Positions 35,650 to 47,417 are shown, numbered from the stretch's first letter. The stretch is 64,000 nt of DNA from Candidatus Steffania adelgidicola (GCF_020541225.1 NZ_CP045889.1:868001-932000); one strand, 5' to 3'. Notes: a model not told the origin generated them from the sequence alone. Program-made: numbers and translations.

Positions 35650-36065
35650 ACTCCTTGAGTATTTACGCTTTTACTTGATGAATATAAAAATGCATTAGAC
35701 TCATCCATCTTAGATGAGTCTTTAAGTAAATTAGTGTTCCTGTACAGAACACTTGGCAGCCCCGATAACAGACATATATCAGCGATATCCGTAATAAAGA
35801 ACAAATTTGAAATTTAATTATTTTCAATAAATCTAACCAGTTACATTGAGCTACGTAGGTGCATTTTTATATTTACAATCATATTTTTCCCCCGTTTACC
35901 CATAACAGCCAGCTGAAAGCTAAATATTGCAAATATCCGAAACAGATGCGGATCATTAGCCGCCGTTAGCAAAGATTTTTCTACACTTGCAAGATCGATC
36001 GACACGGCTAATCACTACTTATTGATTAAAAACGACAATATACGCTTGATATTTTTCATAAATTT
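35650..36065 (-). pseudogene. yceD: yceD remnant (conserved protein upstream of rpmF)
   Basis: yceD is cotranscribed with rpmF in enteric bacteria. The minus strand at 36005-35841 holds an open frame containing FAIFSFQLAVMGKRGKN, lining up with YceD FAIDNQRLAVLNGDAKV, preceded by LASVEKSLLTAA for QVERVAESVVSV. Close to rpm[11 protein letters not shown] and the DNA TAAAAGCGTAA resemble the YceD end NPFAVLASLKRK. Frames change and stops occur in between. A hairpin GACTCATC/GATGAGTC lies at 35698-35720 inside it. Confidence 0.55.
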
Positions 36066-36828
36066 TACCTATAAATGCAATTGTACAAATTGCCCAATCA
36101 GAGAATCGCTATGCATCAATAGTTTGATGATCTTCTTTTTTAAAAGATCTAGACTATTAGAATTATAAACATTAGGAGTTAAAAAAATGGTGTTTCCCAT
36201 CATGGTTTACCTATATTCACATTATTAATTCCAAATAGTTTAAAATAAAGCGATAGGTTATTATACGACATATAAAATACTGTTATTAACAATTATATCA
36301 CAGGAATCTGTATACTGTGTTAGGGCGCCTTAAGCCTAACAACCACAGCGTTTGTCTTTATAAGAGTAGAGCATCATGTATACTACAATACTTCTTACAT
36401 CTCATGATTACTACCGTAAAACAATTACTTTTTATGAGGCAGCATGTTTTTTTTGAATGAGTGCATTTAATGTTTATTAAAATCTCCTAGGGTATGCTCG
36501 CAGTTTTACTGCCTAAAACTAATTGGATAATAGACAATTATTAAACAGTTTAAAGATAATATTCATTATCATGAATGTTCTTAGACTACAAAGAGAATCT
36601 GTAAATTAGTTTACATTATATCTCTCTCCAGATAGATAGCTATACTATGGGATGGAATTAAACGGAAAATCAGCAGGCTGGCTCTCGAGCCCAGGTTTAT
36701 AAAATGATAAGAATTTATTAAAGCGTACGATTTGTATCAATAAAAATTATTGCACAAAATCTAGTGAATGAAAATTCATATAACATTTCCGAAATTCAAC
36801 GACTAATCGCTTACATAAATCCGTAAGA
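36066..36828. other. spacer between yceD remnant and gltA
   Basis: AT-rich. A structured element at 36315-36348 pairs CTGTG-TTAGG with CCTAA-CAAC-CACAG. Near 36680, GGCTC/GAGCC forms a short GC-rich dyad. No coding remnant recognised, and no clear gltA terminator. Confidence 0.5.
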
Positions 36829-38109
36829 TTACTTACTCTGGCTATGGAAATCTCGTCGTGCATAGCCGGTGTACAATTGGCGAGGACGAGCGATCTTCAA
36901 ACCATCATCGTGCATCTCTTTCCAGTGGGCAATCCAACCGACAGTACGCGCCATAGCAAAAATCACTGTAAACATGGTTGAAGGGATCCCCATGGCTTTT
37001 AATATGATGCCAGAATAGAAGTCAACATTTGGATACAGTTTTCGCTCTTTAAAATACGGGTCGTGTAGTGCGATATACTCAAGTTCCATCGCCACAGCCA
37101 AGAGATCATCTGAGAGTTTAAGTGTTTTTAATACTTCATGACAGGTTTCTCGCATCACGGTGGCACGGGGATCGTAGTTTTTATACACTCGATGTCCGAA
37201 GCCCATGAGGCGAAAGGCATCATTTTTATCCTTAGCGCGCTTAATAAACTCGGGGATATGCTCCACTTTATTGATCTCCTCAAGCATGCGCAAACAAGCT
37301 TCGTTTGCGCCACCATGGGCAGGTCCCCATAGGGAGGCTATACCCGCCGCTATACAGGCAAACGGATTAGCGCCTGAAGAGCCAGCGGTGCGAACCGTTG
37401 AGGTGGAAGCATTCTGTTCATGGTCAGCATGTAAAATAAGAATGCGATCCATAGCCCGCTCTAGTACCGGATCGACCTCGTAACTCTCACAGGGCGTAGC
37501 AAACATCATATGCAGAAAATTGCCGGCGTATGATAAATCATTGCGTGGATAGATAAAAATCTGACCTAGCGAATACTTGTAGCACATGGCTGCCACAGTA
37601 GGCATTTTCGACAACAAGCGGAACGCAGCAATTTCCCGGTGACGTTCGACATTCACATCCAGCGAGTCATGATAGAATGCTGCCAACGCGCCGGTAACCC
37701 CGCACATAACCGCCATCGGATGGGAGTCTCGGCGAAAACCATGAAACAGTCGCGTAATCTGTTCATGAATCATAGTATGCCGAGTTACGATAGTACGAAA
37801 CTCATCAAACTGCTCTTGTGTCGGGGCTTCACCGTTTAACAGAATATAGCAGACCTCTAGATAGTTCGACGAAAGCGCCAACTGATCAATAGGAAAGCCG
37901 CGGTGTAACAATATGCCTTGATCACCATCAATATAAGTGATCCTCGATTCACAGGAAGCAGTTGATGTGAAGCCGGGATCGAAAGTGAAATATCCCTGAG
38001 TTCCCAAGTTGCGGATATCAATCTCTTTTTCGCCCATGGTACCTATTAGCATACCCATGCAAATAGGGTCACCCCCCGCAGGAATCAAAGTTGCTTTACT
38101 TTCAGCCAT
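36829..38109 (-). CDS. gltA: citrate synthase
   Basis: Type II (NADH-regulated family) citrate synthase, first step of the TCA cycle; 426 residues (E. coli 427). Catalytic residues lie in [12 protein letters not shown] (His), [15 protein letters not shown] (His) and [15 protein letters not shown] (Asp). [20 protein letters not shown] and [23 protein letters not shown] are conserved. ATG at 38109 with AAGGAAGG upstream. Divergent from sdhCDAB as in E. coli. Confidence 0.98.
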   Translation of the reverse strand: MAESKATLIPAGGDPICMGMLIGTMGEKEIDIRNLGTQGYFTFDPGFTSTASCESRITYIDGDQGILLHRGFPIDQLALSSNYLEVCYILLNGEAPTQEQFDEFRTIVTRHTMIHEQITRLFHGFRRDSHPMAVMCGVTGALAAFYHDSLDVNVERHREIAAFRLLSKMPTVAAMCYKYSLGQIFIYPRNDLSYAGNFLHMMFATPCESYEVDPVLERAMDRILILHADHEQNASTSTVRTAGSSGANPFACIAAGIASLWGPAHGGANEACLRMLEEINKVEHIPEFIKRAKDKNDAFRLMGFGHRVYKNYDPRATVMRETCHEVLKTLKLSDDLLAVAMELEYIALHDPYFKERKLYPNVDFYSGIILKAMGIPSTMFTVIFAMARTVGWIAHWKEMHDDGLKIARPRQLYTGYARRDFHSQSK

Positions 38110-38691
38110 TATACCTTCCTTTAGTTCCGGTCACAGCGCTTGGCGCTTTTCCCGGCCGCTTCTCCTTAGCAGGCTAAGCCAGGCGAAACCTGACGCTTCT
38201 CGCGTAAAAGTTGAATGAACGAACAGTATTCTTGAATGAACCTTTACTTAAGACATTGTCTTGTAGACAATGTCTTAACCCCCCCCTAATTAAAGTAATC
38301 ACATTATACTTTTGCATATTCCCGAATGGGAATAATGATTACATATATATATCATTAGATATATGGACTATAGCATAAAAAAGGGTGACTTATCGTTAAG
38401 GTCAAGCCATTCCCTTGTAAAATATTTAATAATTGTGATATTGATCGCTAAATTGTTTAAATCTTAATAAACTGGTTATATGGTAATTGTAATTATCATG
38501 TAAAATCTTTATGCTTTAATGAAGTCTCCGGAAAGCCCTTTGACAGAAATAAGCAGCGTTATTTAATACATCTACAATTTGCGTGTTAAGGAATTCTGGA
38601 TTTACCAGATGAGATTCAATACACTTTATCCCGTTAACGCTGTATTCTCTAAAGAAAACCAGAGGGGAAAAAGGAATATCGTAATAGTTTT
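38110..38691. promoter_or_regulatory. divergent gltA-sdhC control region
   Basis: 582 bases between two divergent TCA transcription units. Near gltA it is GC-rich with short hairpins: AGCGC/GCGCT, CTTAG/CTAAG (38165-38178) and CAGG/CCTG. Then come a perfect 31-base palindrome and an eight-base C run (38279-38286). In E. coli this region carries CRP and ArcA control; I cannot confirm those sites here. Confidence 0.6.
38248..38278. repeat. 31-base perfect palindrome upstream of gltA
   Basis: Arms TTAAGACATTGTCT (38248-38261) and AGACAATGTCTTAA (38265-38278) flank TGT. It ends at an eight-base C run. It lies about 140 bases from the gltA start and 410 from sdhC. Either an operator-like dyad, a cruciform or an RNA hairpin in the gltA leader. 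Confidence 0.9.
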
Positions 38692-39081
38692 ATGGGTAAA
38701 CCCGTGAAAAAACAAAGACCTATTAACTTAAATCTTCGAACAATCCGGTTCCCTATCACTGCAGTCGCATCCATTCTTCATCGCATATCCGGCGTTGTCA
38801 TGTTTATAGCCATCGGTATACTCCTCTGGATACTTGGAGTATCCCTTGCCTCTCCTTCAGGTTTTATCCAAGCATCATGCATGATGGATCATCTACTCAT
38901 GAAATTTTTGTTTTGGGCTATTCTCACAGCGTGTGCCTATCACACTCTTGCTGGCATCCGTCATATTCTGATGGATTTCGGCTATCTAGAAGAAACATTG
39001 AAGCTAGGTAACGCTACCGCAATTATCACATTTTCACTAACCGTCGTCCTGTCCATGTTAGCTGGAGTTTTTTTATGGTAA
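38692..39081 (+). CDS. sdhC: succinate dehydrogenase cytochrome b556 subunit
   Basis: Membrane anchor of complex II; 129 residues, same as E. coli. Three membrane helices. Quinone-site Ser27/Arg31 (ASILHR) and heme ligand His84 ([11 protein letters not shown]) are present, with DFGYLEETL after. Overlaps sdhD by 7 bases, the start of an eight-gene block reaching sucD. Confidence 0.97.
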   Translation: MGKPVKKQRPINLNLRTIRFPITAVASILHRISGVVMFIAIGILLWILGVSLASPSGFIQASCMMDHLLMKFLFWAILTACAYHTLAGIRHILMDFGYLEETLKLGNATAIITFSLTVVLSMLAGVFLW

Positions 39082-39422
39082 GCAATACCTCGGCGTTAGG
39101 GCGTAACGGAGTTCATGAGTGGTTATTAGTTCGTTCATCCGCAATTTTAATTTTCCTTTACATAATGTATCTTGCTGGTTTTATTTTGTTTTCAGAATCT
39201 CTTACTTATGAGCTTTGGCGTAGTTTTTTTAGCAATTCCATTATGAAAGTATTTACTATGCTAACCCTGCTTTCTATTTTAGTGCATACTTGGATCGGGA
39301 TGTGGCAGATATTAACTGATTACATCAAAACTCTGTCCCTACGGCTTCTGCTGCAGTTAGCTATCGCCACTGTGCTTATAGCATACTTACTTTATGGAAC
39401 TGTTATTGTCTGGGGGGTATAG
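39075..39422 (+). CDS. sdhD: succinate dehydrogenase membrane anchor subunit
   Basis: 115 residues, same length as E. coli. Three membrane helices. Heme ligand His71 ([13 protein letters not shown]) and quinone-site Tyr83 (LTDYIKTL) retained. Ends in the E. coli-like VIVWGV. Three bases separate it from sdhA. Confidence 0.97.
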   Translation: MVSNTSALGRNGVHEWLLVRSSAILIFLYIMYLAGFILFSESLTYELWRSFFSNSIMKVFTMLTLLSILVHTWIGMWQILTDYIKTLSLRLLLQLAIATVLIAYLLYGTVIVWGV

Positions 39423-39425
39423 TCA

Positions 39426-41192
39426 ATGAGACTGCCAGTAAGAGAGTTTGAGGCTATTGTAATTGGCGCAGGAGGCGCGGGCATGCGTGCTGCACTACAA
39501 ATTTCCCAGATGGGGCTCTCCTGCGCCTTAATTTCCAAAGTTTTTCCGACGCGCTCCCATACAGTATCAGCACAGGGTGGCATTACCGTTGCACTCGGCA
39601 ATAGCCATGAAGACGACTGGCAATGGCACATGTATGATACAGTAAAAGGGTCGGACTATATTGGAGATCAAGACGCCATTGAATATATGTGTAAAACTGG
39701 CCCAGAAGCCGTACTAGAGCTAGAGCATATGGGATTACCATTTTCCCGTTTCGATGACGGGCGCATCTATCAGCGCCCGTTTGGTGGCCAATCGATTCAG
39801 TATGGGGGCGCACAGGCGGCGCGCACCGCAGCTTCTGCTGACCGTACTGGGCATGCACTGCTACATACGCTTTACCAGCAAAACCTAAAAAACCACACCA
39901 CTATTTTTTCTGAATGGTATGCTCTAGATCTCGTCAAAAATCAGGATGCAGTGGTAGTAGGTTGCACCGGACTCTGTATTGAAACCGGAGAAGTGATCTA
40001 TTTTAAAGCCGCCGCAACCATTCTAGCTACCGGTGGTGCCGGACGTATATACCCATCCACAACCAACGCGCACATAAATACTGGCGATGGCATCGGCATG
40101 GCACTACGCGCGGGCGCGCCTGTCCAAGATATGGAAATGTGGCAATTTCATCCTACCGGTATCGCGGGCGCAGGAGTCCTAGTCACTGAGGGGTGTCGTG
40201 GTGAAGGCGGTTATTTACTGAATAAAAACGGTGAACGCTTCATGGAGCGTTACGCACCGAATACCAAGGATCTAGCAGGCCGAGATGTGGTAGCTCGTTC
40301 GATCATGATCGAGATTCGCGAAGGCCGGGGCTGCAATGGACCGTGGGGGCCGCACGTAAAACTGAAACTCGACCATTTAGGAAAAGAGGTACTGGAATCT
40401 CGTTTACCGGGGATACTAGAACTATCACGCACCTTTGCTCACGTGGACCCGATTAAAGAAACAATTCCCGTCACTCCTACTTGTCATTATATGATGGGGG
40501 GCGTTCCAACAAAAGTAACTGGTCAGGTCATTAATCTTAACGACACAGGTAAAGAGGTAGTAATCCCTGGCCTATTCGCTGTAGGTGAAGTTGCCTGCGT
40601 ATCGGTACACGGTGCGAATCGATTAGGCGGTAATTCGCTTCTAGATCTAATAGTTTTCGGTCGTGCAGCTGGGATACATCTGCAAGCATTACTACAAGAG
40701 CAGGGGCCGTCGCGTGATGCTAGCAACAATGACATCGATGCAGCAATGGGTCGCTATCATCGCTGGAATAACAATCGTTGTGGCGAAAATCCGGTTCAAA
40801 TCCGTCAAGCGCTACAGCTCTGTATGCAAAACAACTTCTCCGTATTTCGAGAAGGGGACACAATGGCTCAGGGACTGGAAGAGCTTAAAGAAATCCGAGA
40901 ACGTTTGCATCATGCTCGTCTTGATGATACTTCACAAGCATTCAACACCCAGAGGGTGGAATGCCTGGAGCTAGATAATCTAATGGCAACCGCTTACTCT
41001 ACTGCAGTCGCAGCAAATTTCCGAACTGAAAGCCGCGGTGCCCACAGCCGCTTTGACTTCCCAAATCGCGATGATGAAAACTGGCTGTGTCACTCACTGT
41101 ACTTACCAGAACGTGATATTATGACTCGACGTAAAGTCAATATGAAACCAACATTACGCGCGGCGTTTCCGCCGAGAGTGCGCACTTACTAA
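39426..41192 (+). CDS. sdhA: succinate dehydrogenase flavoprotein subunit
   Basis: Oxidises succinate to fumarate; covalently bound FAD. 588 residues, same as E. coli and closely similar throughout. N-terminal FAD loop [16 protein letters not shown]-linking His45 in [13 protein letters not shown], substrate region [10 protein letters not shown], and active-site residues in GRDVVARSI. SdhE, which flavinylates this His, is encoded at 6.6-6.8 kb. Confidence 0.98.
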   Translation: MRLPVREFEAIVIGAGGAGMRAALQISQMGLSCALISKVFPTRSHTVSAQGGITVALGNSHEDDWQWHMYDTVKGSDYIGDQDAIEYMCKTGPEAVLELEHMGLPFSRFDDGRIYQRPFGGQSIQYGGAQAARTAASADRTGHALLHTLYQQNLKNHTTIFSEWYALDLVKNQDAVVVGCTGLCIETGEVIYFKAAATILATGGAGRIYPSTTNAHINTGDGIGMALRAGAPVQDMEMWQFHPTGIAGAGVLVTEGCRGEGGYLLNKNGERFMERYAPNTKDLAGRDVVARSIMIEIREGRGCNGPWGPHVKLKLDHLGKEVLESRLPGILELSRTFAHVDPIKETIPVTPTCHYMMGGVPTKVTGQVINLNDTGKEVVIPGLFAVGEVACVSVHGANRLGGNSLLDLIVFGRAAGIHLQALLQEQGPSRDASNNDIDAAMGRYHRWNNNRCGENPVQIRQALQLCMQNNFSVFREGDTMAQGLEELKEIRERLHHARLDDTSQAFNTQRVECLELDNLMATAYSTAVAANFRTESRGAHSRFDFPNRDDENWLCHSLYLPERDIMTRRKVNMKPTLRAAFPPRVRTY

Positions 41193-41207
41193 GGCGGAGA
41201 ATAAATT

Positions 41208-41924
41208 ATGAAAGTTGATTTTTCCATCTATCGTTATAATCCTGACGTTGACGAAAAATCGCACATGCAGCTATACACTCTTACTATAGAAGAGGGCTGC
41301 GATATGATGTTACTAGATGCGTTAATCCAACTAAAAGAACAGGATCCAAGCTTATCGTTCCGTCGTTCTTGCCGTGAAGGAGTATGCGGCTCTGACGGCG
41401 TTAACATAAATGGAAAAAATGGGCTAGCGTGTATTACACCGTTATCTACGCTACATAAGAGCGACCATCAAATCGTCATCCGCCCACTTCCCGGCCTCCC
41501 CATTATCCGAGATTTAATAGTGGACATGAGGCAATTCTATGCCCAGTACGAGAAGATCAAACCATTTTTAATTAACGACGGGGGTAATCCTCCTGAACGC
41601 GAACATCTTCAATCCCCAGAACAACGCATCAAGCTGGATGGACTGTATGAGTGTATTCTCTGTGCCTGCTGCTCCACTTCCTGTCCGTCCTTCTGGTGGA
41701 ATCCTGATAAATTTATCGGACCGGCGGGGCTTTTGGCCTCATATCGCTTCCTTATGGATAATCGCGATACCCATCAGAAGGAACGGCTGAATGCGCTAAA
41801 TGATGCTTTTAGTGTTTTTCGCTGTCACAGCATTATGAATTGTGTCAGCGTATGCCCTAAAGGACTTAACCCCACTAAAGCTATCGGTCATATAAAAAGG
41901 ATGATAGCACATCATGGCGCCTGA
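41208..41924 (+). CDS. sdhB: succinate dehydrogenase iron-sulfur subunit
   Basis: 238 residues as in E. coli. [2Fe-2S] ligands in SCREGVCGSDG (Cys55, Cys60, Asp63) and Cys75; [4Fe-4S] and [3Fe-4S] ligands in ECILCACCSTSC and FRCHSIMNCVSVCPKGLNP. ATG preceded by GGCGGAG. Its clusters need the Isc machinery, of which iscS is in this window. Confidence 0.98.
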   Translation: MKVDFSIYRYNPDVDEKSHMQLYTLTIEEGCDMMLLDALIQLKEQDPSLSFRRSCREGVCGSDGVNINGKNGLACITPLSTLHKSDHQIVIRPLPGLPIIRDLIVDMRQFYAQYEKIKPFLINDGGNPPEREHLQSPEQRIKLDGLYECILCACCSTSCPSFWWNPDKFIGPAGLLASYRFLMDNRDTHQKERLNALNDAFSVFRCHSIMNCVSVCPKGLNPTKAIGHIKRMIAHHGA

Positions 41925-42143
41925 TGAGTACTCACGGCCACAACGCACAGCGCCAGAGAAGGCGAAGAACAACGCCTTTGAAGGCTGGTTAGTGGCTCCA
42001 ATTTTAGCTAGTGCTCAAAGGTTTTCGGATTATAGGGCTGCCATGTGGGTCATCCGCCGACTAAACTGCTTATATGTTATCCGATTTCGGGTTAACCACG
42101 GTAAAATTGAAGATTAGCAAGCTTACAAGCTTAAGAGATCATA

Positions 42144-44951
42144 ATGCAGAACGGCGCAATGAAGGCCTGGCTAGATTCCTCCTATCTGGCGGGCGACAAC
42201 CAGTCTTACATAGAGCACCTCTATGAAGAGTTCTTGAGAAACCCTCAATCTGTCGAGGCTAGTTGGCAGACGATTTTTCAACCTCTGACCCCTACAAGTG
42301 TCAACCCAGAACAATGTCACTCAAAAACCCGGGAGCAATTCCGACACCTCGCTAAGGGTGCAAGAATCTATACCACCTCAATCAATAATCCTGATATCGA
42401 CTCAAAGCAAATCAAAGTTTTACAGCTCATTAACGCTTTCCGTGTCCGCGGACATCAACATGCCGATCTAGATCCTCTACAGTTATGGAAACAGGAAACG
42501 ATTCCTGACCTCAACCCCGCTTTCCATAACCTCAGTGAAACCGATTTTCAGAAAACATTTAATGTAGGTTCATTTGCCATTGGTTGTGATACCATGCAAT
42601 TAGCTGATTTATATCAAGCACTAAAAAAAACCTATTGCGGCACAATTGGTGTAGAATATATGCACATCACCAATACCGAAGAAAAACAATGGATCCAGCA
42701 ACATATTGAGTCGATCCAGGGTCAGGCAAACTTTAGCTGCGAAGAGAAAAAACGTTTTCTCACTGAGCTAACAGCAGCGGAAGGGATTGAGCGCTATCTT
42801 GGAGTCAAATTTCCTGGAGCCAAACGTTTTTCATTAGAGGGTGGGGATGCGCTGATTCCGATGCTAAAAGAGATAGTTCGCTATGCCGGAATCAATGGCA
42901 CTCAGGAAGTAGTTCTGGGAATGGCGCATCGCGGCCGTTTGAACGTACTGGTTAATGTGCTGGGTAAAAAACCACAAGACCTCTTCGACGAGTTTACCGG
43001 AAAGCATAAAGAGTATTTAGGTACCGGCGACGTAAAGTACCATCAAGGTTTCTCCTCCGATATTAAAACAGAAGGCGGGTTAGTGCATGTAGCACTAGCG
43101 TTCAACCCATCTCATCTCGAAATCGTCAGCGCAGTAGTAATGGGATCCGTGCGCGCGCGGATCGATCGACTAAATGTACACAGCACTGGAATGGTACTAC
43201 CAATTACCCTCCACGGCGATGCCGCTATCAGTGGGCAAGGAGTCGTACAGGAAACTCTGAATATGTCTAAGGCACGCGCCTATGACGTTGGAGGGACAGT
43301 CCGGATTATTATCAATAACCAGATCGGCTTCACAACCTCTAAACCTTATGACGCACGCTCTACCCAGTACTGCACTGATATTGCTAAGATGGTACAAGCA
43401 CCAATCTTCCACGTCAATGCGGATGATCCTGAATCCGTAGCATTCATCACTCGCCTTGCAATTGACTTCCGCAACACCTTTAAACGAGATGTGGTGATCG
43501 ATGTGGTCTGCTATCGCCGCCACGGCCATAACGAAGCTGATGAACCAAGCGCCACTCAACCCATGATGTATCAAAAGATTAAAGAGCATCTCACTCCACG
43601 TCAAATCTACGCTAACCGTCTTGAGAACGCCGGCATAATTACTCTCGATGAGGCCACCGACATGATTAATATCTTTCGGCAGGCACTAGATCAAGGAGAA
43701 TGTGTAGTAAAGGAGTGGCGAGAGATGAATAGACACTCTTTTTACTGGCAGCCGTACCTCAATCGCGACTGGGATGAAGACTACCCAAACCAGATAGAGA
43801 GCAACCATTTGAAAATGTTAGCTCTGCGTATTAGCGAAGTACCACCAGAGGTGGAGATGCAGCCACGAGTGGCTAAGCTTTATCACGACCGTAATGCAAT
43901 GGCTCTCGGTAAAAAACCTTTAGACTGGGGTGGTGCAGAAACACTAGCCTACGCTACCCTGCTAGATCAAGGAATCCCAATCCGCCTGTCAGGAGAAGAT
44001 ACGGCGCGTGGTACCTTCTTCCACCGACACTCAGTCATACACAACCAGAAAAATGGCTCGCAGTATACTCCACTCGCTCACCTCCATAAGGTTCAAGGCC
44101 GCTTTCGCGTCTGGGATTCAGTTCTCTCGGAAGAAGCAGTACTAGCATTTGAATATGGTTATGCTACCACCGAGCCACGCACATTAGTAATTTGGGAAGC
44201 ACAATTCGGAGACTTCGCAAACGGCGCCCAGGTAGTCATCGATCAATTTATCAGTTCTGGTGAGCAGAAATGGGGACGCATGTGCGGTTTAGTAATGCTG
44301 TTGCCGCACGGTTATGAAGGCCAAGGTCCCGAGCATTCTTCTGCCCGATTAGAGCGCTATCTCCAGCTATGTGCGGAACAAAACATGCAAATATGCATCC
44401 CTTCGACACCTTCACAGGTCTATCATATGTTACGGCGGCAAGCGCTGCGCAATATGCGTCGACCTCTAATTGTTATGTCCCCTAAGTCGCTTCTGCGTCA
44501 TCCTCTTGCTACTTCATCCCTTGATGAGCTTGCTAACGGCACATTTCAACCAGCCATCGGCGAAGTGGAGAACCTAGATCCACAGAGGGTAAAACGCATA
44601 GTGATGTGTTCCGGCAAAGTATATTATGATTTGCTAGATCAGCGGCGAAAAAACACGCAGCAAGATGTCGCCATTATGCGCATTGAACAACTTTATCCAT
44701 TCCCGCTCCGAGCAGTGCGAGAACTGCTATCTCAATATGCGCACGTCCGAGATTTCGTCTGGTGCCAGGAAGAACCGCAGAACCAAGGTGCCTGGTATTG
44801 CAGCCAGCACCACTTCCGCGAAGTAATATTCGAAAATGCCACACTGCGCTATGCAGGCCGTCCAGCTTCCGCCTCACCGGCAGTTGGATATTTCTCCGTT
44901 CACCAAAGCCAGCAGAAAAATCTGGTCAATGACGCGCTGAACGTTAATTAA
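42144..44951 (+). CDS. sucA: 2-oxoglutarate dehydrogenase E1 component
   Basis: Thiamine diphosphate-dependent decarboxylase of the 2-oxoglutarate dehydrogenase complex; 935 residues (E. coli 933). VLGMAHRGRLNVLVNVLGK (substrate His), HGDAAISGQGVVQETLNM (metal-ThDP motif start), INNQIGFTTS, CYRRHGHNEADEPSATQP and LLPHGYEGQGPEHSSAR are intact. A 219-base spacer separates it from sdhB, with a small AAGGCG/CGCCTT hairpin at 41959-41978 and no convincing gene. Confidence 0.98.
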   Translation: MQNGAMKAWLDSSYLAGDNQSYIEHLYEEFLRNPQSVEASWQTIFQPLTPTSVNPEQCHSKTREQFRHLAKGARIYTTSINNPDIDSKQIKVLQLINAFRVRGHQHADLDPLQLWKQETIPDLNPAFHNLSETDFQKTFNVGSFAIGCDTMQLADLYQALKKTYCGTIGVEYMHITNTEEKQWIQQHIESIQGQANFSCEEKKRFLTELTAAEGIERYLGVKFPGAKRFSLEGGDALIPMLKEIVRYAGINGTQEVVLGMAHRGRLNVLVNVLGKKPQDLFDEFTGKHKEYLGTGDVKYHQGFSSDIKTEGGLVHVALAFNPSHLEIVSAVVMGSVRARIDRLNVHSTGMVLPITLHGDAAISGQGVVQETLNMSKARAYDVGGTVRIIINNQIGFTTSKPYDARSTQYCTDIAKMVQAPIFHVNADDPESVAFITRLAIDFRNTFKRDVVIDVVCYRRHGHNEADEPSATQPMMYQKIKEHLTPRQIYANRLENAGIITLDEATDMINIFRQALDQGECVVKEWREMNRHSFYWQPYLNRDWDEDYPNQIESNHLKMLALRISEVPPEVEMQPRVAKLYHDRNAMALGKKPLDWGGAETLAYATLLDQGIPIRLSGEDTARGTFFHRHSVIHNQKNGSQYTPLAHLHKVQGRFRVWDSVLSEEAVLAFEYGYATTEPRTLVIWEAQFGDFANGAQVVIDQFISSGEQKWGRMCGLVMLLPHGYEGQGPEHSSARLERYLQLCAEQNMQICIPSTPSQVYHMLRRQALRNMRRPLIVMSPKSLLRHPLATSSLDELANGTFQPAIGEVENLDPQRVKRIVMCSGKVYYDLLDQRRKNTQQDVAIMRIEQLYPFPLRAVRELLSQYAHVRDFVWCQEEPQNQGAWYCSQHHFREVIFENATLRYAGRPASASPAVGYFSVHQSQQKNLVNDALNVN

Positions 44952-44966
44952 CAATAAGGATAGAGA

Positions 44967-46181
44967 ATGAGTAGTGTAGATATTCTAGTTCCTGACCTAC
45001 CTGAATCAGTCTCGGATGCCACGGTTGCTACCTGGCATAAAAAACCCGGTGATAGTGTTCAGCGCGATGAAATCCTGGTCGAGATTGAAACCGACAAAGT
45101 AGTACTGGAAGTACCAGCGCCCGAGTTTGGTATTTTGGAAATATTATTGACAGAGGAAGGGACTACCGTTACCGCCCGTCAAGTACTTGGACGACTACGT
45201 TTACTTGACAATACCGAAAAAACAATCCCAGAAAAATCCCAGACCCAGGAAATCACATTAACTCAGAATAACATAGAACACCTGGAAAAAGTTAGAAAAG
45301 ATACCTTAAGCCCTGCCATTCGACGCCTCATTGCTGAACACGATCTTAATCCTAAACCCATTAAGGGCAGCGGCGTTGGCGGACGTCTTACCCGTATGGA
45401 TATTGAAAAAAATATCCCTAATCAACACAGTATCCCTTCCAGCCACGAACAAATACACTCTGTATCTCCGGCACTCGGAGATCGTAGTGAAAAACGCGTG
45501 CCAATGACGCGTCTACGAAAGCGCCTAGCCGAGCGTCTTTTGGAAGCAAAAAACAGTACAGCTATGTTAACAACGTTTAACGAAGTTAACATGCAGCCAG
45601 TAATAAATCTTCGCAAGCAGTACGGAGAAGCTTTTGAAAAACGTCACGCTATCCGACTTGGCTTCATGTCTTTTTATGTCAAAGCAGTACTAGAGTCACT
45701 GCAACGCTTTCCCGAAGTGAATGCTTCTATCGATGGCGAAGAAGTAGTCTACCATAACTACTTTGATATCAGCATCGCTGTATCTACGCCTCGCGGCTTG
45801 GTAACTCCCGTTATAAAAAATATTGATGCACTCAGCATGGCTGATATTGAAAAAAAAATCAAAGAATTAGCTATTAAAGGACGGGACGGTAAACTCAAAG
45901 TCGAGGAGATAACTGGTGGAAACTTTACCATCACCAATGGCGGCGTGTTCGGCTCACTAATGTCAACACCCATCATCAACCCGCCACAGAGCGCGATTCT
46001 TGGCATGCATTCTATCAATGATCGGCCGATGGCCGTGGATGGGAAAATAATTATTCTTCCAATGATGTATCTGGCTCTTTCTTACGATCACCGCCTGATT
46101 GACGGAAAAGAATCCGTGAGCTTCCTGTGCACAGTGAAAGAAATGCTAGAAGACCCTAATCGACTCCTACTGGACGTTTAA
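44967..46181 (+). CDS. sucB: dihydrolipoamide succinyltransferase (E2)
   Basis: E2 core of the 2-oxoglutarate dehydrogenase complex; 404 residues (E. coli 405). Lipoyl domain 1-77 with Lys44 in [12 protein letters not shown]; peripheral subunit-binding domain about 110-150 ([15 protein letters not shown]); catalytic domain with [13 protein letters not shown] carrying the HxxxDG motif. AAGGAT upstream of ATG, 15 bases after sucA. The E3 subunit (lpdA) is not in this window. Confidence 0.97.
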   Translation: MSSVDILVPDLPESVSDATVATWHKKPGDSVQRDEILVEIETDKVVLEVPAPEFGILEILLTEEGTTVTARQVLGRLRLLDNTEKTIPEKSQTQEITLTQNNIEHLEKVRKDTLSPAIRRLIAEHDLNPKPIKGSGVGGRLTRMDIEKNIPNQHSIPSSHEQIHSVSPALGDRSEKRVPMTRLRKRLAERLLEAKNSTAMLTTFNEVNMQPVINLRKQYGEAFEKRHAIRLGFMSFYVKAVLESLQRFPEVNASIDGEEVVYHNYFDISIAVSTPRGLVTPVIKNIDALSMADIEKKIKELAIKGRDGKLKVEEITGGNFTITNGGVFGSLMSTPIINPPQSAILGMHSINDRPMAVDGKIIILPMMYLALSYDHRLIDGKESVSFLCTVKEMLEDPNRLLLDV

Positions 46182-46250
46182 CGCATGACGGCGATGCCAC
46201 AACAGACGCAACGCCGCTGACACTCTCTAGATAAAGATGGAACTCACATC

Positions 46251-47417
46251 ATGAATTTACATGAATATCAGGCAAAAAAGCTTTTTGTGCGATATGGTCT
46301 GCCTGTGCCAACAGGTTACGCTTGTAATACTCCTCAAGAAGCGGTAGAGTTTGCCTCGAAAATTGGCAGTGGTCCATGGGTACTAAAATGCCAGGTTCAC
46401 GCTGGCGGGCGAGGTAAATCCGGGGGGGTTAAAATAGTAAAACTGAAAGAAGAAATCCTGGCCTTCACAAAACAATGGTTAGGTAAGCGTTTAATAACCT
46501 ATCAGACAGACATTTTTGGGCAACCGGTTAATCAGATTTTAGTAGAAGCAGTTACCGATATCCATAAAGAACTATATCTAGGAGCAGTTATTGATCGCAA
46601 CATAGGTCGAATAGTATTTATGGCCTCTACTTCCGGAGGCATAGAAATTGAACAGGTGGCGGAAGAGACACCTCATCTGATTTATAAAACAATCTTAGAT
46701 CCACTAACCGGTCCCCAACCTTATCAAGGCCGAGCGCTTGCTTTTAAACTTGGCCTACATGGCAAACAAATCAATCAGTTTAGTACGATCTTCCTTGGTC
46801 TGGCAACATTATTTCTAGAACGCGATCTGGCACTACTAGAAATCAATCCACTAGTGATCACACACTCCGGCGATCTAATTTGCCTTGATGGTAAACTAAG
46901 CGTCGACGGAAACGCACTTTTCCGACAGTCAGAAATGCGCGAAATGCAGGATCATAGCCAAGAAGACGAACGTGAAGCGCACGCCATGCATTTAGAGTTA
47001 AATTATGTAGCACTAGACGGAAACATTGGTTGCATGGTCAATGGGGCCGGTCTAGCAATGGGAACAATGGATATTGTTAAACTTCACGGTGGTGCACCAG
47101 CTAACTTCCTTGATGTAGGTGGTAGTGCAGACAAGGAGCGCGTCACTGAAGCGTTTAAGCTTATTCTGTCAGATGAGAAAGTAAAAGCGGTACTAGTAAA
47201 TATTTTCGGAGGTATCGTTCGCTGTGATTTGATCGCCGATGGCATCATCCTCGCGGTATCTGAAGTAGGCGTCAAGGTCCCCGTAGTAGTCCGACTGGAA
47301 GGAAATAATGCCGAACTTGGCAGAAAACGCTTGCTAGATAGCGGACTGAAGATCAGTCCTTCCAGGAATCTCACCGATGCAGTAAAACAAGTTGTCAGTG
47401 CAGTGGAGAGTACATAA
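46251..47417 (+). CDS. sucC: succinyl-CoA synthetase beta subunit
   Basis: Substrate-level phosphorylation step of the TCA cycle. 388 residues, same as E. coli. N-terminal ATP-grasp domain ([33 protein letters not shown]), C-terminal CoA-ligase-like domain ([29 protein letters not shown]). Its stop shares an A with the sucD start (TAATG), so the two subunits are translationally coupled. Confidence 0.98.
   Translation: MNLHEYQAKKLFVRYGLPVPTGYACNTPQEAVEFASKIGSGPWVLKCQVHAGGRGKSGGVKIVKLKEEILAFTKQWLGKRLITYQTDIFGQPVNQILVEAVTDIHKELYLGAVIDRNIGRIVFMASTSGGIEIEQVAEETPHLIYKTILDPLTGPQPYQGRALAFKLGLHGKQINQFSTIFLGLATLFLERDLALLEINPLVITHSGDLICLDGKLSVDGNALFRQSEMREMQDHSQEDEREAHAMHLELNYVALDGNIGCMVNGAGLAMGTMDIVKLHGGAPANFLDVGGSADKERVTEAFKLILSDEKVKAVLVNIFGGIVRCDLIADGIILAVSEVGVKVPVVVRLEGNNAELGRKRLLDSGLKISPSRNLTDAVKQVVSAVEST

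Noticed and set aside
35472-35804. 110-residue reading of rpmF with an N-terminal extension
   Set aside because: The extension has no L32 similarity; AAGGAG and the conserved [14 protein letters not shown] place the start at 35642.
41914-42117. 67-codon open frame between sdhB and sucA
   Set aside because: Overlaps the sdhB end, no similarity, no conserved gene at this place in enteric genomes.
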